This document shows positions 24,617 through 34,093 of a stretch of 64,000 nucleotides of DNA, in pieces. The DNA is taken from positions 62,001 to 126,000 of the forward strand of contig JAEKNX010000005.1 of the NCBI GenBank assembly GCA_016839055.1. The letters run 5' to 3'. Position 1 is the first letter of the stretch, and the number at the start of each line of letters is the position of its first letter. Position numbers and translations under genes: made by a program. The notes under the pieces are model-generated. The model was not told the DNA's origin, did no database searches, and worked only from the letters and a program-made list of their open reading frames with translations. This DNA comes from Spirochaetales bacterium (GTDB lineage: Bacteria > Spirochaetota > Spirochaetia > UBA9216).

Positions 24617-26104
24617 ATGGTTCCATTGCTAGAGCTCAGAGGTGTAACAAAAAGGTTCGGAGGGGTACAGGCCCTCAGTCAAGGCGATTTTGTTCTGAAT
24701 AAGGGTGAGATCCACTTTCTTGTAGGAGCCAATGGTTGTGGTAAAAGTACCCTCAGTAAAATTATTGTCTGTGCCCTTGAAAAAGACAGCGGCGAGATTT
24801 TCTATAAAGGTAAGGCTCTAAATCTTTCAAGTCCGGCTGAAGCCCGCAGGGCGGGGATTGCCGTAGTCTTTCAGGAATTGAGTCTCATTCCTGATTTGAC
24901 TGTTCAGGAAAATATGTTTTTGGGTAGTAAGAATCAGGGAATGCTTGGTTTTGTAGATTCAAAATCTCAGAAAAAGATGTGTGAAAAGGCTCTTGCCCGT
25001 TTTAAGGCTGTACTATCCAAGGATATTTGCCCTGAAACTCCCGTGACCCGCTTGTCTACTGATGAAAGACAGATTATTGAGATTCTGAAGGTACTAATAC
25101 GGGAACCGGAGGTTCTTATTCTTGATGAAGCGACTTCATCGCTGCATACCACGCAGGTCGAAATCCTTTTTAACATAGTCAGGGAGTTAAGGGATGAGGG
25201 ATGTTCCATCATTCTGATCTCTCATAAAATGAAAGAGCTCTTCGAGATTGGTGATAGAGCTACCATCATCAGAAACGGTGAAACCGTCGCTACTGTGGAT
25301 TTGAAATCCGCAACACATGATGAAATTGTCACCCATATGGTGGGAGAAGAACTTTCATCTTCCAAAAATGAGGAGAGGGAAATCAGTGAGAACGTACTCC
25401 TTGACGTCAGAAACCTAAGTGCTCATGGACTGAAAGATATCAATTTCACCCTTAATAGAGGTGAAATCCTCGGACTCAGCGGGCTTCAGGGACAAGGCCA
25501 GTCTGAATTATTATTAACTCTTTTCGGGAATTCTTCTGATTTCAGGGGAGAGGTCGTGCTGGATAATAAATCCCTGGGGCTGAAATCTCCCGGTCATTGC
25601 GTGAGAGACGGCTTATCATATATCTCGGGCGATAGAAAGAAATATGGTGTATTTCAGATCAGATCTATTCTGGAAAACACTGCCCTGGCTTATATAAGAA
25701 AGAAAAGGGTTCATCTATTCAGTAGAAAAAAATTAAAAATATCAGTTCTACCAATACTTGAGAGACTCAGTCTTGTTTACGACAGTCTGGATCAGTCCAT
25801 CTCGAATCTAAGCGGCGGTAATCAGCAAAAGGTTATAATAGGCCGATGGTTGATGACCGAACCGAAGATTCTTCTGATGGATGACCCCACAAAAGGGGTA
25901 GATATAAAAACAAAAGAAGAGCTTTATACTTTAATGAAAGAACTTTGTGATGCAGGAGTTTCAATACTATGGAATTCCTCGGAAGATCAGGAAATCCTGA
26001 AAAATACAGACAGGGTACTGGTTCTGAATGAAGGCCGAATAGTTGATGAGCTCCGTGGGGATAGATTAAGTGAATACGAACTCTACAAAGCCGCGATGGC
26101 TTAA
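24617..26104 (+). CDS. Sugar ABC transporter ATPase, two nucleotide-binding domains (RbsA family)
   Basis: A 495-residue protein with tandem ABC domains. Domain 1 has Walker A VGANGCGKST (about 36-45), Walker B LILDEATSSL, and a weak signature (LSTDERQ). Domain 2 lacks a usable Walker A (LSGLQGQGQSE) but has signature SGGNQQKV and Walker B LLMDDPTKGVD. One competent site per half is normal for RbsA/MglA ATPases. It powers uptake through the two permeases that follow. It overlaps the first permease by 35 bases. Confidence 0.92.
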   Translation: MVPLLELRGVTKRFGGVQALSQGDFVLNKGEIHFLVGANGCGKSTLSKIIVCALEKDSGEIFYKGKALNLSSPAEARRAGIAVVFQELSLIPDLTVQENMFLGSKNQGMLGFVDSKSQKKMCEKALARFKAVLSKDICPETPVTRLSTDERQIIEILKVLIREPEVLILDEATSSLHTTQVEILFNIVRELRDEGCSIILISHKMKELFEIGDRATIIRNGETVATVDLKSATHDEIVTHMVGEELSSSKNEEREISENVLLDVRNLSAHGLKDINFTLNRGEILGLSGLQGQGQSELLLTLFGNSSDFRGEVVLDNKSLGLKSPGHCVRDGLSYISGDRKKYGVFQIRSILENTALAYIRKKRVHLFSRKKLKISVLPILERLSLVYDSLDQSISNLSGGNQQKVIIGRWLMTEPKILLMDDPTKGVDIKTKEELYTLMKELCDAGVSILWNSSEDQEILKNTDRVLVLNEGRIVDELRGDRLSEYELYKAAMA

Positions 26105-27068
26105 AATAGATTGGAAGGAACGCTTCCGAAAAACTCCCTATTTACTGGGAATTGTAATTGTTATACTCCTTATGATCCTTTTAGGAATTCGTAACCCGAA
26201 ATATCTGAGATTTATGTCTCTGTCAGTGAAGCTGAAGTCCTGGATGCCATTATTATTTGCAGCCTTCGGGCAGACCTTTGTTATTCTGACAGGGGGTATC
26301 GATCTTTCCCAGGGGACTATGATCGCCCTTGTGAATGTGATTGTCGTTCAGCTGGTTATGTATTTTGAAGGATCTGTGCAGGGTATTATTATCGCAGTAT
26401 CTGCCGGGATCCTTGTGGGAACCGCGGCCGGAATTATAAATGGATTATTATTGACAAGGCTCCGGCTCCAGGCTCTAATTACTACCTATGCAACCGGAGT
26501 TATCTGGAAAGGCCTGGCTCTGGCAGTTATGGGCGAACCGGGAGGTAAGGTGCCCATGAGCTTCTATCATTTCTTCTCCGGTAAATTTTTATATATTCCG
26601 GTAGCTGTGTACTTGCTCGGTTTTTCGATACTTCTGTATTTTTTTCTGCTGAAAAGAGGGATCATCACAGAGCTCAAAGCCGTGGGAGGATCGACAATGG
26701 CAGCCTTTGAGTCCGGTGTCAATGTAAACTCAAAAAAAGTCATGGCATACGGGATCTGCGGATTTTTTACAGCCTTGGCCACTCTGGCCATTATCGGCGA
26801 AACTATTTCAGGGAGTCCTCTTGCCGGTGCCGGCTATGAATTAGAAGCCATTAGTTCTGCTGCCATCGGAGGGGCGAGTCTCTCGGGAGGCTTTGGCAGC
26901 CCTATAGGAAGCCTGTTCGGGGGAGTCATCACACGGCTTATAAATGATATCATTTTTTTCTATGGTATCGATGTTAAATATCAGCAGTTGATGCAGGGAG
27001 TCATTATTATCCTTGCTCTTTCCTTCGGATCTTTACTGGCTAAGTCTTTGAGCAGGAGAGATAAATGA
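26070..27068 (+). CDS. Sugar ABC transporter permease 1 (RbsC family)
   Basis: A 332-residue inner-membrane protein with about eight to ten hydrophobic segments. Family motifs are FVILTGGIDLSQGTMIAL (about 72-89) and AISSAAIGGASLSGGFGS near 268-285. Start is GTG 26070, with GGGGA eight bases ahead and no other start nearby; this makes the gene overlap the ATPase gene by 35 bases. It partners the second permease, giving a heterodimeric channel. Confidence 0.9.
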   Translation: MNTNSTKPRWLKIDWKERFRKTPYLLGIVIVILLMILLGIRNPKYLRFMSLSVKLKSWMPLLFAAFGQTFVILTGGIDLSQGTMIALVNVIVVQLVMYFEGSVQGIIIAVSAGILVGTAAGIINGLLLTRLRLQALITTYATGVIWKGLALAVMGEPGGKVPMSFYHFFSGKFLYIPVAVYLLGFSILLYFFLLKRGIITELKAVGGSTMAAFESGVNVNSKKVMAYGICGFFTALATLAIIGETISGSPLAGAGYELEAISSAAIGGASLSGGFGSPIGSLFGGVITRLINDIIFFYGIDVKYQQLMQGVIIILALSFGSLLAKSLSRRDK

Positions 27069-28030
27069 ATTTAAATATTAATATATTTTCCAAATTTAAA
27101 AATCCAACAGTCATTGCTGCAGGTATTGCGGTACTGCTTTTGATCATCGGTGAGATGAGTGCTCCCGGATTTGCCAGTTTTCCCCAGATCATTAATATGC
27201 TTACGGTTGCTTCATTCCTTGGAATTGTAGCTGCCGGGCAGAACCTGGTAGTCCTTTCCGGACAGGGCGGAATTGATCTTTCTGTCGGAAAGGTTGTCAC
27301 TCTCGGAGCAATATTAGGTGGAGCCATTGCCAATGGAATGGATTCCGGTATTATCGTGGCTTTTGCAGCCGTTATCATGGCTACATTTTTTGTTGGAATC
27401 CTGAACGGCATTGGAGTGACTCTTATCGGAATTCCCCCCCTTATCATGACCCTCAGCATGGGTATTGTTGTCGAATCGATCAGTCGTTTTATTACAGGCG
27501 GACTTGCTGTAAAAGGAGCAACCCCCTTTATGCTTAAGGTCGTAACAGGGCGTTTTCTGGGAATACCCGGTATTGTGTATATTTGGATTATATTTGCCGT
27601 TATTTTTATCCTGTTTCAGAATAATTCCCGCTACGGGTTGAGCCTGTACACTATGGGGAGCAACAGTGAAGCTGCCCGTTTGTCAGGATTGAATGTTAAA
27701 TGGATCAGAATCCTGTCATACGGGCTTAGTTCCATGCTTGCCGGTCTTGCCGGCTTCCTGTACCTGGGATATCTGGGGTCCATCTATAATATTTCCCTGG
27801 GGAATAAATATAATCTTTCTTCTGTTGTTGCAGTTGTCGTTGGAGGGGTTTCTCTGGCCGGGGGCAAAGGCGGTTACCTAGGAGTCGCTGTCGGCTGTAT
27901 TCTCCTGCAGTTCCTGGAAAGCTTTCTGACTGTTCAGAGCATTCCGTCATGGGGAAGGGAAATTATAATGGGAATAACGCTTTTGGTTCTTTTAACGGCT
28001 TATGCCCGGGAAACAAAACTGCGTCAGTAA
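27065..28030 (+). CDS. Sugar ABC transporter permease 2 (RbsC family)
   Basis: A 321-residue multi-pass permease with LVVLSGQGGIDLSVGKVVTLGA and VVAVVVGGVSLAGGKGGYLG, the RbsC signatures. It overlaps permease 1 by four bases (ATGA), so coupling is likely. Two distinct permeases with one fused ATPase and one binding protein is a common arrangement in the CUT2 family. Confidence 0.9.
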   Translation: MNLNINIFSKFKNPTVIAAGIAVLLLIIGEMSAPGFASFPQIINMLTVASFLGIVAAGQNLVVLSGQGGIDLSVGKVVTLGAILGGAIANGMDSGIIVAFAAVIMATFFVGILNGIGVTLIGIPPLIMTLSMGIVVESISRFITGGLAVKGATPFMLKVVTGRFLGIPGIVYIWIIFAVIFILFQNNSRYGLSLYTMGSNSEAARLSGLNVKWIRILSYGLSSMLAGLAGFLYLGYLGSIYNISLGNKYNLSSVVAVVVGGVSLAGGKGGYLGVAVGCILLQFLESFLTVQSIPSWGREIIMGITLLVLLTAYARETKLRQ

Positions 28031-28070
28031 AAGAAAACAAATGAATAATATACAAAGGAAATTAGCAACT

Positions 28071-28832
28071 ATGAATTATGAATCCTTATCAAAAATGATC
28101 GATCATTCTCTTCTGCATCCTACAATGACGGATGAAATACTTAGAAAAGAATGCGGCGTTGCCGTAAAATACAATGTTGCGTCTGTCTGTATCAAGCCCT
28201 ATGCGATCCCCCTCGCACTTGAAGAGCTTAAGGGAAGCGATGTCCTGGTTGGAACCGTGATTGGTTTTCCTCATGGGAACAGCAGCACGGATATTAAAGT
28301 TATTGAAGCCCGAGCCGCCGCAGCAGCAGGAGCCGGAGAAGTTGATATGGTTATTAATATCGGCAAAGCCCTCGGAGGAGATTGGAATTTTGTACAGCAG
28401 GAAATTAAAGCGGTCAATGATGCAGTCGTCAAAAATGGTTCCATTCTTAAAGTCATTTTTGAAAATGATTACATGACGTCTGTAGAGATAATCAAGCTAT
28501 GTGAAATCTGCAGCGCTCTGAAGGTTGCTTTTGTGAAAACATCCACAGGTTATGGTTTTAATAAGCAGGAGAACGGGATGTATTCATACAGAGGGGCAAC
28601 AGCAGAACATCTTAAGCTAATGAGAGAGCATTCGGCCCCTCAGGTACAGATTAAAGCCGCCGGGGGAGTCCGGACATTGAAAGACCTGATTTATGTGAGG
28701 TCTTTGGGTGTAAGCCGTGTTGGGGCTACGGCTACGGCGGTGATGATGGATGAAGCCAAGGCCCTTCTTGCAGCCGGGGAAGATCTAAATTCACTCGTAG
28801 AAGAAGACCATCAGCTGGGAAGCGGTTATTAG
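28071..28832 (+). CDS. deoC: DeoC-family aldolase with an altered phosphate-binding loop
   Basis: A 253-residue TIM-barrel class I aldolase from ATG 28071 (AAAGGA ahead); upstream in-frame ATG 28041 has no ribosome site. Key residues of deoxyribose-phosphate aldolase are present: D92 (VDMVINIG), Schiff-base K156 (VKTSTGYG) and K195 (IKAAGGVRT). The loop that usually reads G-T/A-S-S-G and holds the substrate phosphate is GATATAVMM (218-226) here. Together with the lack of a sugar kinase in the operon, this suggests an unphosphorylated or differently charged aldol substrate. Cleavage would release acetaldehyde or a related short aldehyde. Confidence 0.85.
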   Translation: MNYESLSKMIDHSLLHPTMTDEILRKECGVAVKYNVASVCIKPYAIPLALEELKGSDVLVGTVIGFPHGNSSTDIKVIEARAAAAAGAGEVDMVINIGKALGGDWNFVQQEIKAVNDAVVKNGSILKVIFENDYMTSVEIIKLCEICSALKVAFVKTSTGYGFNKQENGMYSYRGATAEHLKLMREHSAPQVQIKAAGGVRTLKDLIYVRSLGVSRVGATATAVMMDEAKALLAAGEDLNSLVEEDHQLGSGY

Positions 28833-28833
28833 T

Positions 28834-29967
28834 ATGTATGATAAGAGTGTAGCGGTAATTGGATGCGGATTTATAGGTCCCGTTCATGTTGAGGCCCTGC
28901 GGCGTTTGGGTATAACTGTCAAAGGTGTACTGGGAAGTAGTCCCTTAAAATCCAAAAGAGCCGCAGAAGCCATGGGGCTCAGCATGGGATGGGATTCTCT
29001 CGATGATCTTCTTAAGGATGATGAGATAGGCGTTGTCCATATTACATCTCCGAATAAATACCACTTTGAGCAGACAAAAAAATGCCTGGAAAGCGGAAAG
29101 CATGTAATGTGCGAAAAACCGCTTACTATGAGCTCTTCTGAATCGGCCAGCCTGCTTGAAATAGCTTCCGGCAGCGGGTTGATAACCGGGGTGAACTATA
29201 ACATCCGTTATTATCCCCTTAATATAGAATCAAGAATCCGTTCTAAGAAAATGGGTGCAATCCATGAGGTTTCCGGTTCCTATGTTCAGGATTGGCTCCT
29301 GAAGAAGTCTGATTACAACTGGCGGGTATTATCGGATGTCAGCGGGCCTCTAAGGGCTGTAAGCGATATTGGTACACATTGGCTGGATCTTATCTGTTTC
29401 ATAACTGGTAAAACCATAGAATCTGTTTGTGCAGATCTATATAACATTCATCCTGTCAGAGAACGACCGGCAGGAGAAGTCGAAACATTCTCTAATGAAA
29501 ATACATCAAATTTTGAAGAAGTTCAGATTGATACCGAGGACGGCGGAAATGTACTTATTCGCTTCAGCGACGGCAGCCGCGGCTCTCTCAGGGTTTCTCA
29601 GGTCGCGGCAGGAAGAAAAAACAAGATATCTTATGAAATCTGCGGCGCGCAGGAGACAATCGCATGGGACGGCGAGTCTCCAAACAGCCTCTGGATCGGC
29701 CGAAGAGATGAGATGAACCAGCAGCTGATTAAAAACCCGGCTCTTCAATCGAGTGAAGCAAATTACTTTACCAGCTATCCCGGAGGTCATGCAGAAGGGT
29801 TTCCGGATAGTCATAAGCAGTGCTTTAAGGCTTTCTATGATGCTGTACTCGGAAATCATCCTTCTATTCCTCATCCCAGCTTTGAAGACGGCCATAAAGA
29901 ATTGCTTATTTGTGATGCTATTTTAAAGAGTGCCCTGGAATCCAGATGGGTAAAAATCGAAAAATAA
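28834..29967 (+). CDS. Gfo/Idh/MocA family oxidoreductase (third)
   Basis: A 377-residue dehydrogenase with a standard Rossmann motif AVIGCGFIGPVH (6-17), catalytic-Lys motif EKPL (about 94-97) and a C-terminal domain with DIGTHWLDLICFITG (G-T-H-x-x-D). The arrangement DIGTHWLDL is the classic catalytic Asp/His pair. The start follows the deoC stop by one base. It is only distantly like the two oxidoreductases at the head of the operon, so three separate redox steps, or the two halves of a redox-neutral oxidation-reduction cycle, are plausible. Confidence 0.88.
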   Translation: MYDKSVAVIGCGFIGPVHVEALRRLGITVKGVLGSSPLKSKRAAEAMGLSMGWDSLDDLLKDDEIGVVHITSPNKYHFEQTKKCLESGKHVMCEKPLTMSSSESASLLEIASGSGLITGVNYNIRYYPLNIESRIRSKKMGAIHEVSGSYVQDWLLKKSDYNWRVLSDVSGPLRAVSDIGTHWLDLICFITGKTIESVCADLYNIHPVRERPAGEVETFSNENTSNFEEVQIDTEDGGNVLIRFSDGSRGSLRVSQVAAGRKNKISYEICGAQETIAWDGESPNSLWIGRRDEMNQQLIKNPALQSSEANYFTSYPGGHAEGFPDSHKQCFKAFYDAVLGNHPSIPHPSFEDGHKELLICDAILKSALESRWVKIEK

Positions 29968-29979
29968 AGGAAGGTTATA

Positions 29980-30897
29980 ATGATTGAATTAGGATTTGCA
30001 TCTGCTATTCTGCCGAATTTAGATTTTGATGCCGTAATAGATAAAGCTGCGGAAATAGGTTATTCCTGTGTTGAAGTGATGTGCTGGCCCAAAGGAAAGG
30101 CTGAACGAAGATATGCAGGAATAACCCATATTGATATGGATAGCCTTACTGATGGAGAAATTGCCCGCATACAGGAAAAATGCCGGACAAAAGGAGTCGG
30201 TATCAGTGCCCTGGGTTATTATCCCAATCCCCTTGATCCTGACGCGGAAGCGGCAAAACAGGCGGTCGATCATATAAAGAAGGTTATACAGGGGGCTGCG
30301 AGGCTTGGTATTGGCAGAGTAAATACATTTGCCGGAAGAGACTGGAGGAAATCTGTTGAGGATAACTGGCCGCGATTCTTAAGTACCTGGAAAGATATAG
30401 TTTCAATAGCGGAAAGTTTTAAAGTGCAGGTGGGAATAGAAAACTGTCCGATGTTTTTTACTGATGACGAATGGCCCGGCGGAAAAAATCTTGCAACCAC
30501 TCCGGTCATCTGGGAAAGAATGTTCAATGATATTCCTTCAGATTTCTTCGGATTAAACTATGATCCTTCGCATTTCATCTGGCAGCAGATGGATCATGAA
30601 GCCCCCCTGAGGGATTTTTCCGGGAAAATTTTTCATGTTCATGCCAAAGATGTCAGGCTCGACCGACATAAATTGGACAGAGTCGGGATAATGGCGAATC
30701 CGTTGGAATATCATACTCCAAAACTGCCTGGCACCGGAGAAATCAATTGGGGCCGTTTCTTTTCAATATTGGGAGATACAGGTTATGACGGACCTGTTTG
30801 TGTAGAAGTTGAAGACCGGATTTTTGAGGGAAGCGACGCGGCACGAATTAAATCTCTTGAATTGTCATACAGGTATTTAAAGAATTTTATAGCATGA
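29980..30897 (+). CDS. TIM-barrel sugar isomerase/epimerase (xylose-isomerase-like)
   Basis: A 305-residue AP-endonuclease-2/xylose-isomerase-like barrel. Metal-binding positions are suggested by [10 protein letters not shown] (Glu, strand 5), [11 protein letters not shown] (Asp and His), HVHAKDVRL (His) and [12 protein letters not shown] (Glu near the C-terminus). Members isomerise or epimerise keto-sugars and some cleave 3-oxo-glycosides. Combined with three Gfo/Idh/MocA enzymes this fits pathways that first oxidise C3 of a sugar and then eliminate or epimerise. Good ribosome site AAGGAAGG; overlaps the next gene by four bases. Confidence 0.87.
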   Translation: MIELGFASAILPNLDFDAVIDKAAEIGYSCVEVMCWPKGKAERRYAGITHIDMDSLTDGEIARIQEKCRTKGVGISALGYYPNPLDPDAEAAKQAVDHIKKVIQGAARLGIGRVNTFAGRDWRKSVEDNWPRFLSTWKDIVSIAESFKVQVGIENCPMFFTDDEWPGGKNLATTPVIWERMFNDIPSDFFGLNYDPSHFIWQQMDHEAPLRDFSGKIFHVHAKDVRLDRHKLDRVGIMANPLEYHTPKLPGTGEINWGRFFSILGDTGYDGPVCVEVEDRIFEGSDAARIKSLELSYRYLKNFIA

Positions 30898-32147
30898 GCA
30901 AAAAAAAAATTATCAGCGCCATAGAGCATCAGGGAGGGGGAATTCCTGTAGATTTCGGATCGGGTCCGACCACAGGTATTCACTGCAGTGTCATCATGGA
31001 CCTGCGTAAACATTTCGGCCTGGAGAGTAAACCGGTTAAAATTGTTGAACCTTATCAGATGCTCGGTGAAGTGGATGAAGAGCTGAAAAGTATTTTGGGA
31101 ATTGAAACTGAATCGGTAACGGCCAGGAACGGCATGTTCGGTTTTACCAATGAAGATTGGAAAGTATGGCAAACTCCCTGGGCTCAGGAGGTTCTTGTTC
31201 CCGGAAAGTTTAACACTGATGTTGGAGATAACGGGGATATTCTCATTTATCCCGAGGGGGACAGAGCTGCCGCAGCAAGCGGACGAATGCCGGCCAGCTC
31301 TTACTTCTTTGACAGTATTATTCGTCAGAAATATTTTAATGAAGAAAATTTAGATCCTGAGGATAATCTTGAGGAATTCGGACTCTGGGGGAAGGAAGAC
31401 ATTGAATATATAAAAAAAGAGGCTGAGAGAGTTCGTGATTTGGATCGCTATGTCCTGGCAAATTTAGGCGGAACTTCCCTTGGAGATATTGCTCTTATTC
31501 CGGCTCCGTTTCTGAAAGACCCAAAGGGTATACGTGATATTACCGAATGGTATATATCAACAGTCATACGCAGTGATTATATTCATGCGGTGTTTGAGAA
31601 ACAGTCCGAAATCGCTCTTGAAAATCTCAAAAAAGCCTTCGATGTCAGCGGCAGCGCCTTTGATGCCATTTATCTTTGCGGAACGGATTTCGGTACGCAG
31701 AGCTCAACTTTCTGTTCAGCCGGTACTTTCAGAGAGCTCTGGATGCCTTATTATCAAAAAATGACTGGCTGGATTCATAAGAATACCCACTGGAAAGTGT
31801 TTAAACACTCCTGCGGGGCAGTTTCGTCATTTTATCCGCTATTCATAGAAGCCGGTTTTGATCTTATTAACCCGGTACAGCTCTCTGCAGATGGAATGGA
31901 CCCGAGGACGCTTAAATCAAATTACGGCAGAGATGTTGTCTTCTGGGGCGGAGGAGTGGATACTCAGCAGACACTTCCGTTCGGCAGTCCTGAAGATGTC
32001 AGGAAAGAAGTCCTGGCAAACTGCAAAATCTTTTCAAAATCCGGTGGTTTTGTTTTTAATACTGTTCACAATGTTCAAGCCCAAACGCCTGTCGAGAACT
32101 TCATTGCAATGATTGACGGATTAAATGAGTTTAACGGTACACATTGA
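30894..32147 (+). CDS. Uroporphyrinogen decarboxylase-family protein, methyltransferase-like
   Basis: A 417-residue UroD-superfamily barrel, last gene of the operon. It carries HSCG at about 304-307 and a later Cys, the zinc-site pattern of corrinoid-dependent methyltransferases (MtaA/MtbA/CmuA type) rather than of haem-pathway Hem[22 protein letters not shown] and [12 protein letters not shown] are typical of the sugar-operon subgroup. No corrinoid protein is encoded nearby. A role in removing a methyl group from a methylated sugar or cyclitol is an inference. Its fixed position in the operon argues for a catabolic role. Confidence 0.8.
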   Translation: MSKKKIISAIEHQGGGIPVDFGSGPTTGIHCSVIMDLRKHFGLESKPVKIVEPYQMLGEVDEELKSILGIETESVTARNGMFGFTNEDWKVWQTPWAQEVLVPGKFNTDVGDNGDILIYPEGDRAAAASGRMPASSYFFDSIIRQKYFNEENLDPEDNLEEFGLWGKEDIEYIKKEAERVRDLDRYVLANLGGTSLGDIALIPAPFLKDPKGIRDITEWYISTVIRSDYIHAVFEKQSEIALENLKKAFDVSGSAFDAIYLCGTDFGTQSSTFCSAGTFRELWMPYYQKMTGWIHKNTHWKVFKHSCGAVSSFYPLFIEAGFDLINPVQLSADGMDPRTLKSNYGRDVVFWGGGVDTQQTLPFGSPEDVRKEVLANCKIFSKSGGFVFNTVHNVQAQTPVENFIAMIDGLNEFNGTH

Positions 32148-32253
32148 TCCAGAACCTTAAAATTTTTATATTGACTGCAAACCCTGTGTTCCTGTGGAAA
32201 ACTCGGCAGACAGAAAGCTGTTCATTGCATATGGCGGAGTTGTTTGTGAGCAT

Positions 32254-32278
32254 CTCTGGAAAAGCACCTTTTCCAGAG
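32254..32278. terminator. Stem-loop between the sugar operon and sulP, possible terminator
   Basis: Perfect 10-base stem CTCTGGAAAA / TTTTCCAGAG with loop GCACC, without a T-run on either strand. It lies between two converging units and may be a weak bidirectional terminator or an RNA-stabilising end. Confidence 0.4.
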
Positions 32279-32300
32279 AACTCAATTGCAGATAGAAATA

Positions 32301-33842
32301 TTATCCCAGTTTATTTGTAGCGATATGCCAGTTCTTCAAATCTTCATAAACCTTGACATCTACCATGTCGCCGGCAGTATCAAGCAATAGGGCGCACTCG
32401 GGGCTTAAATCTATTAAGTGTAGAGTTTTTCCTAACTTGCAGTACCTCTCAGCGAGGGCGTTGATAGCCTCGATACCTGAATGATCGTGAACTCTTGAAT
32501 AATGAAAATCAATAATTACATCATCGGGGTCGTCTGCGGGATGGAAGAGATCCGCGAAATTTTTTGCCGAACCGAAAAACAGCTGGCCCCGCAGGTGATA
32601 GACCTTTGAACCTTCCTGATTAGTCTCAGAATGGATTTCTATTTGACTTCCTTTTTTCCACGCGAATACAAGTGCTGAAACGATGACGCCGATTAATACG
32701 GCGATTGCGAGATCTTCTACAACAGTAATCACTGATACCAGGATGATAATAAAAGCGTCTGATTTTGGAATTTTTTTAAAATTTCGGAAACTGGTCCACT
32801 CAAAGGTGCTAATGACTACGATGAACATGACTCCAACGAGAGATGCTACAGGTATTACTTCAATGAATCCTGAGCCTAGCATTACAAATGCCAGAAGTGC
32901 GATTGCGGCTGCAACTCCTGACAGCCGACCGCGTCCGCCGGACTTGATATTGATCATACTCTGGCCAATCATCGCGCAGCCTCCCATGGCTCCGAAAAAA
33001 CCGCATATAAGATTTGCCGCTCCCTGACCGAGACATTCTCTGTTTCCATGGCCTCGTGTTTCGGTTAACTCATCAACGAGGGTCAGAGTCAGGAGTGATT
33101 CTATAAGTCCGACTGAGGCTGCGAGAGCTGCATAGGGGAAGATTATCTTCAGGGTTTCAAGATTGAGAGGCACCTGAGGTATGTGAAATGACGGTAATCC
33201 TCCTTTCAGGCTCGTGATAGTCGGATCGAGCATTTTCACAAAATCTATTACGGTTCTCAAGTGAACAATATCGGCACGTCTCAAAACAAAAGCCAGGGCA
33301 GTTGTTACGACGATTGCAACAAGTGATGCGGGAACGGCCTTTGTCAGCCTGGGCAGAAAAGCTATGATAGCCATTGTAAGCAGGACAAGAGCTATCATCA
33401 GGTAGAGCTCGGGCCCGGACATCCATGCCGCATTTTTTCCGGCGCCGTTTTTAAATTGACCCAATTGAGCGATGAAAATTACAATGGCAAGACCGTTTAC
33501 AAATCCCAGCATGACCGGGTGGGGGATAAATCTCACGAATTTTCCAAGTTTTAAGAGTCCGGCTAAAAGTTGCAGAATGCCCATGATTACAACGGCAGCA
33601 AACAGGTATTCAACACCATGACTGACAACCAGAGCAGCCAGTACTACAGCTACCGCGCCGGTAGCACCCGATATCATACCGGGGCGTCCTCCAATTATGG
33701 ATGTTACCAGACCCATTATGAAAGCCGCATATAGACCAATCATAGGTGAGATGTGGCATACGAAGGCAAAAGCAATTGCCTCAGGCACTAACGCGAGTGC
33801 TACTGTCAGACCAGAGAGGAGATCGTTCTTAATATTATTCAT
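32301..33842 (-). CDS. SulP-family anion transporter with STAS domain
   Basis: A 513-residue inner-membrane protein. About ten to fourteen hydrophobic spans fill residues 8-390 (VALALVPEAIAFAFV at the start; NRECLGQGAANLICGFFGAMGGCAMIGQSMINI in the middle). The C-terminal STAS domain (residues about 400-505) contains IDFHYSRVHDHSGIEAI. Members carry sulphate, bicarbonate or other anions, often with Na+ or H+. The ion cannot be told from sequence. It is a single-gene unit converging on the sugar operon. Confidence 0.92.
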   Translation of the reverse strand: MNNIKNDLLSGLTVALALVPEAIAFAFVCHISPMIGLYAAFIMGLVTSIIGGRPGMISGATGAVAVVLAALVVSHGVEYLFAAVVIMGILQLLAGLLKLGKFVRFIPHPVMLGFVNGLAIVIFIAQLGQFKNGAGKNAAWMSGPELYLMIALVLLTMAIIAFLPRLTKAVPASLVAIVVTTALAFVLRRADIVHLRTVIDFVKMLDPTITSLKGGLPSFHIPQVPLNLETLKIIFPYAALAASVGLIESLLTLTLVDELTETRGHGNRECLGQGAANLICGFFGAMGGCAMIGQSMINIKSGGRGRLSGVAAAIALLAFVMLGSGFIEVIPVASLVGVMFIVVISTFEWTSFRNFKKIPKSDAFIIILVSVITVVEDLAIAVLIGVIVSALVFAWKKGSQIEIHSETNQEGSKVYHLRGQLFFGSAKNFADLFHPADDPDDVIIDFHYSRVHDHSGIEAINALAERYCKLGKTLHLIDLSPECALLLDTAGDMVDVKVYEDLKNWHIATNKLG

Positions 33843-33922
33843 GTAAATTATAAAACTCCAGGATTGTTTGGCTTTATATTAAAGCCTTATTAGAATCGCC
33901 ATTAAACCATTATTTCAAAGAA

Positions 33923-34060
33923 ATGATCAAGGAGTATGATGAATTAAAATTAAAAAAAAGCTATATAGAAAAAATTAAGAGCTCAGGCGCCCGAAATTTC
34001 AACAAACATAAATTAAATATTTTAAAAGAATGCAATTCTGAGCTTTCTGTAATACAATAA
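33923..34060 (+). CDS. Small AT-rich ORF or gene remnant
   Basis: A 45-codon frame from ATG 33923, lysine-rich and helical (KEYDELKLKKSYIEKIKSSG). The frame is open further upstream (to about 33850) without a start and without a ribosome site. Base use is much richer in A and T than the neighbours. It could be the tail of a lost gene or an inserted scrap. No family recognised. Confidence 0.25.
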   Translation: MIKEYDELKLKKSYIEKIKSSGARNFNKHKLNILKECNSELSVIQ

Positions 34061-34093
34061 GTGAGAAAAAATTAATATTTAATAAAAACTGGA

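Noticed and set aside
24617-26104. Missing Walker A in the second half of the sugar ATPase as a defect
   Set aside because: Asymmetric sites are normal for RbsA/MglA-type fused ATPases.
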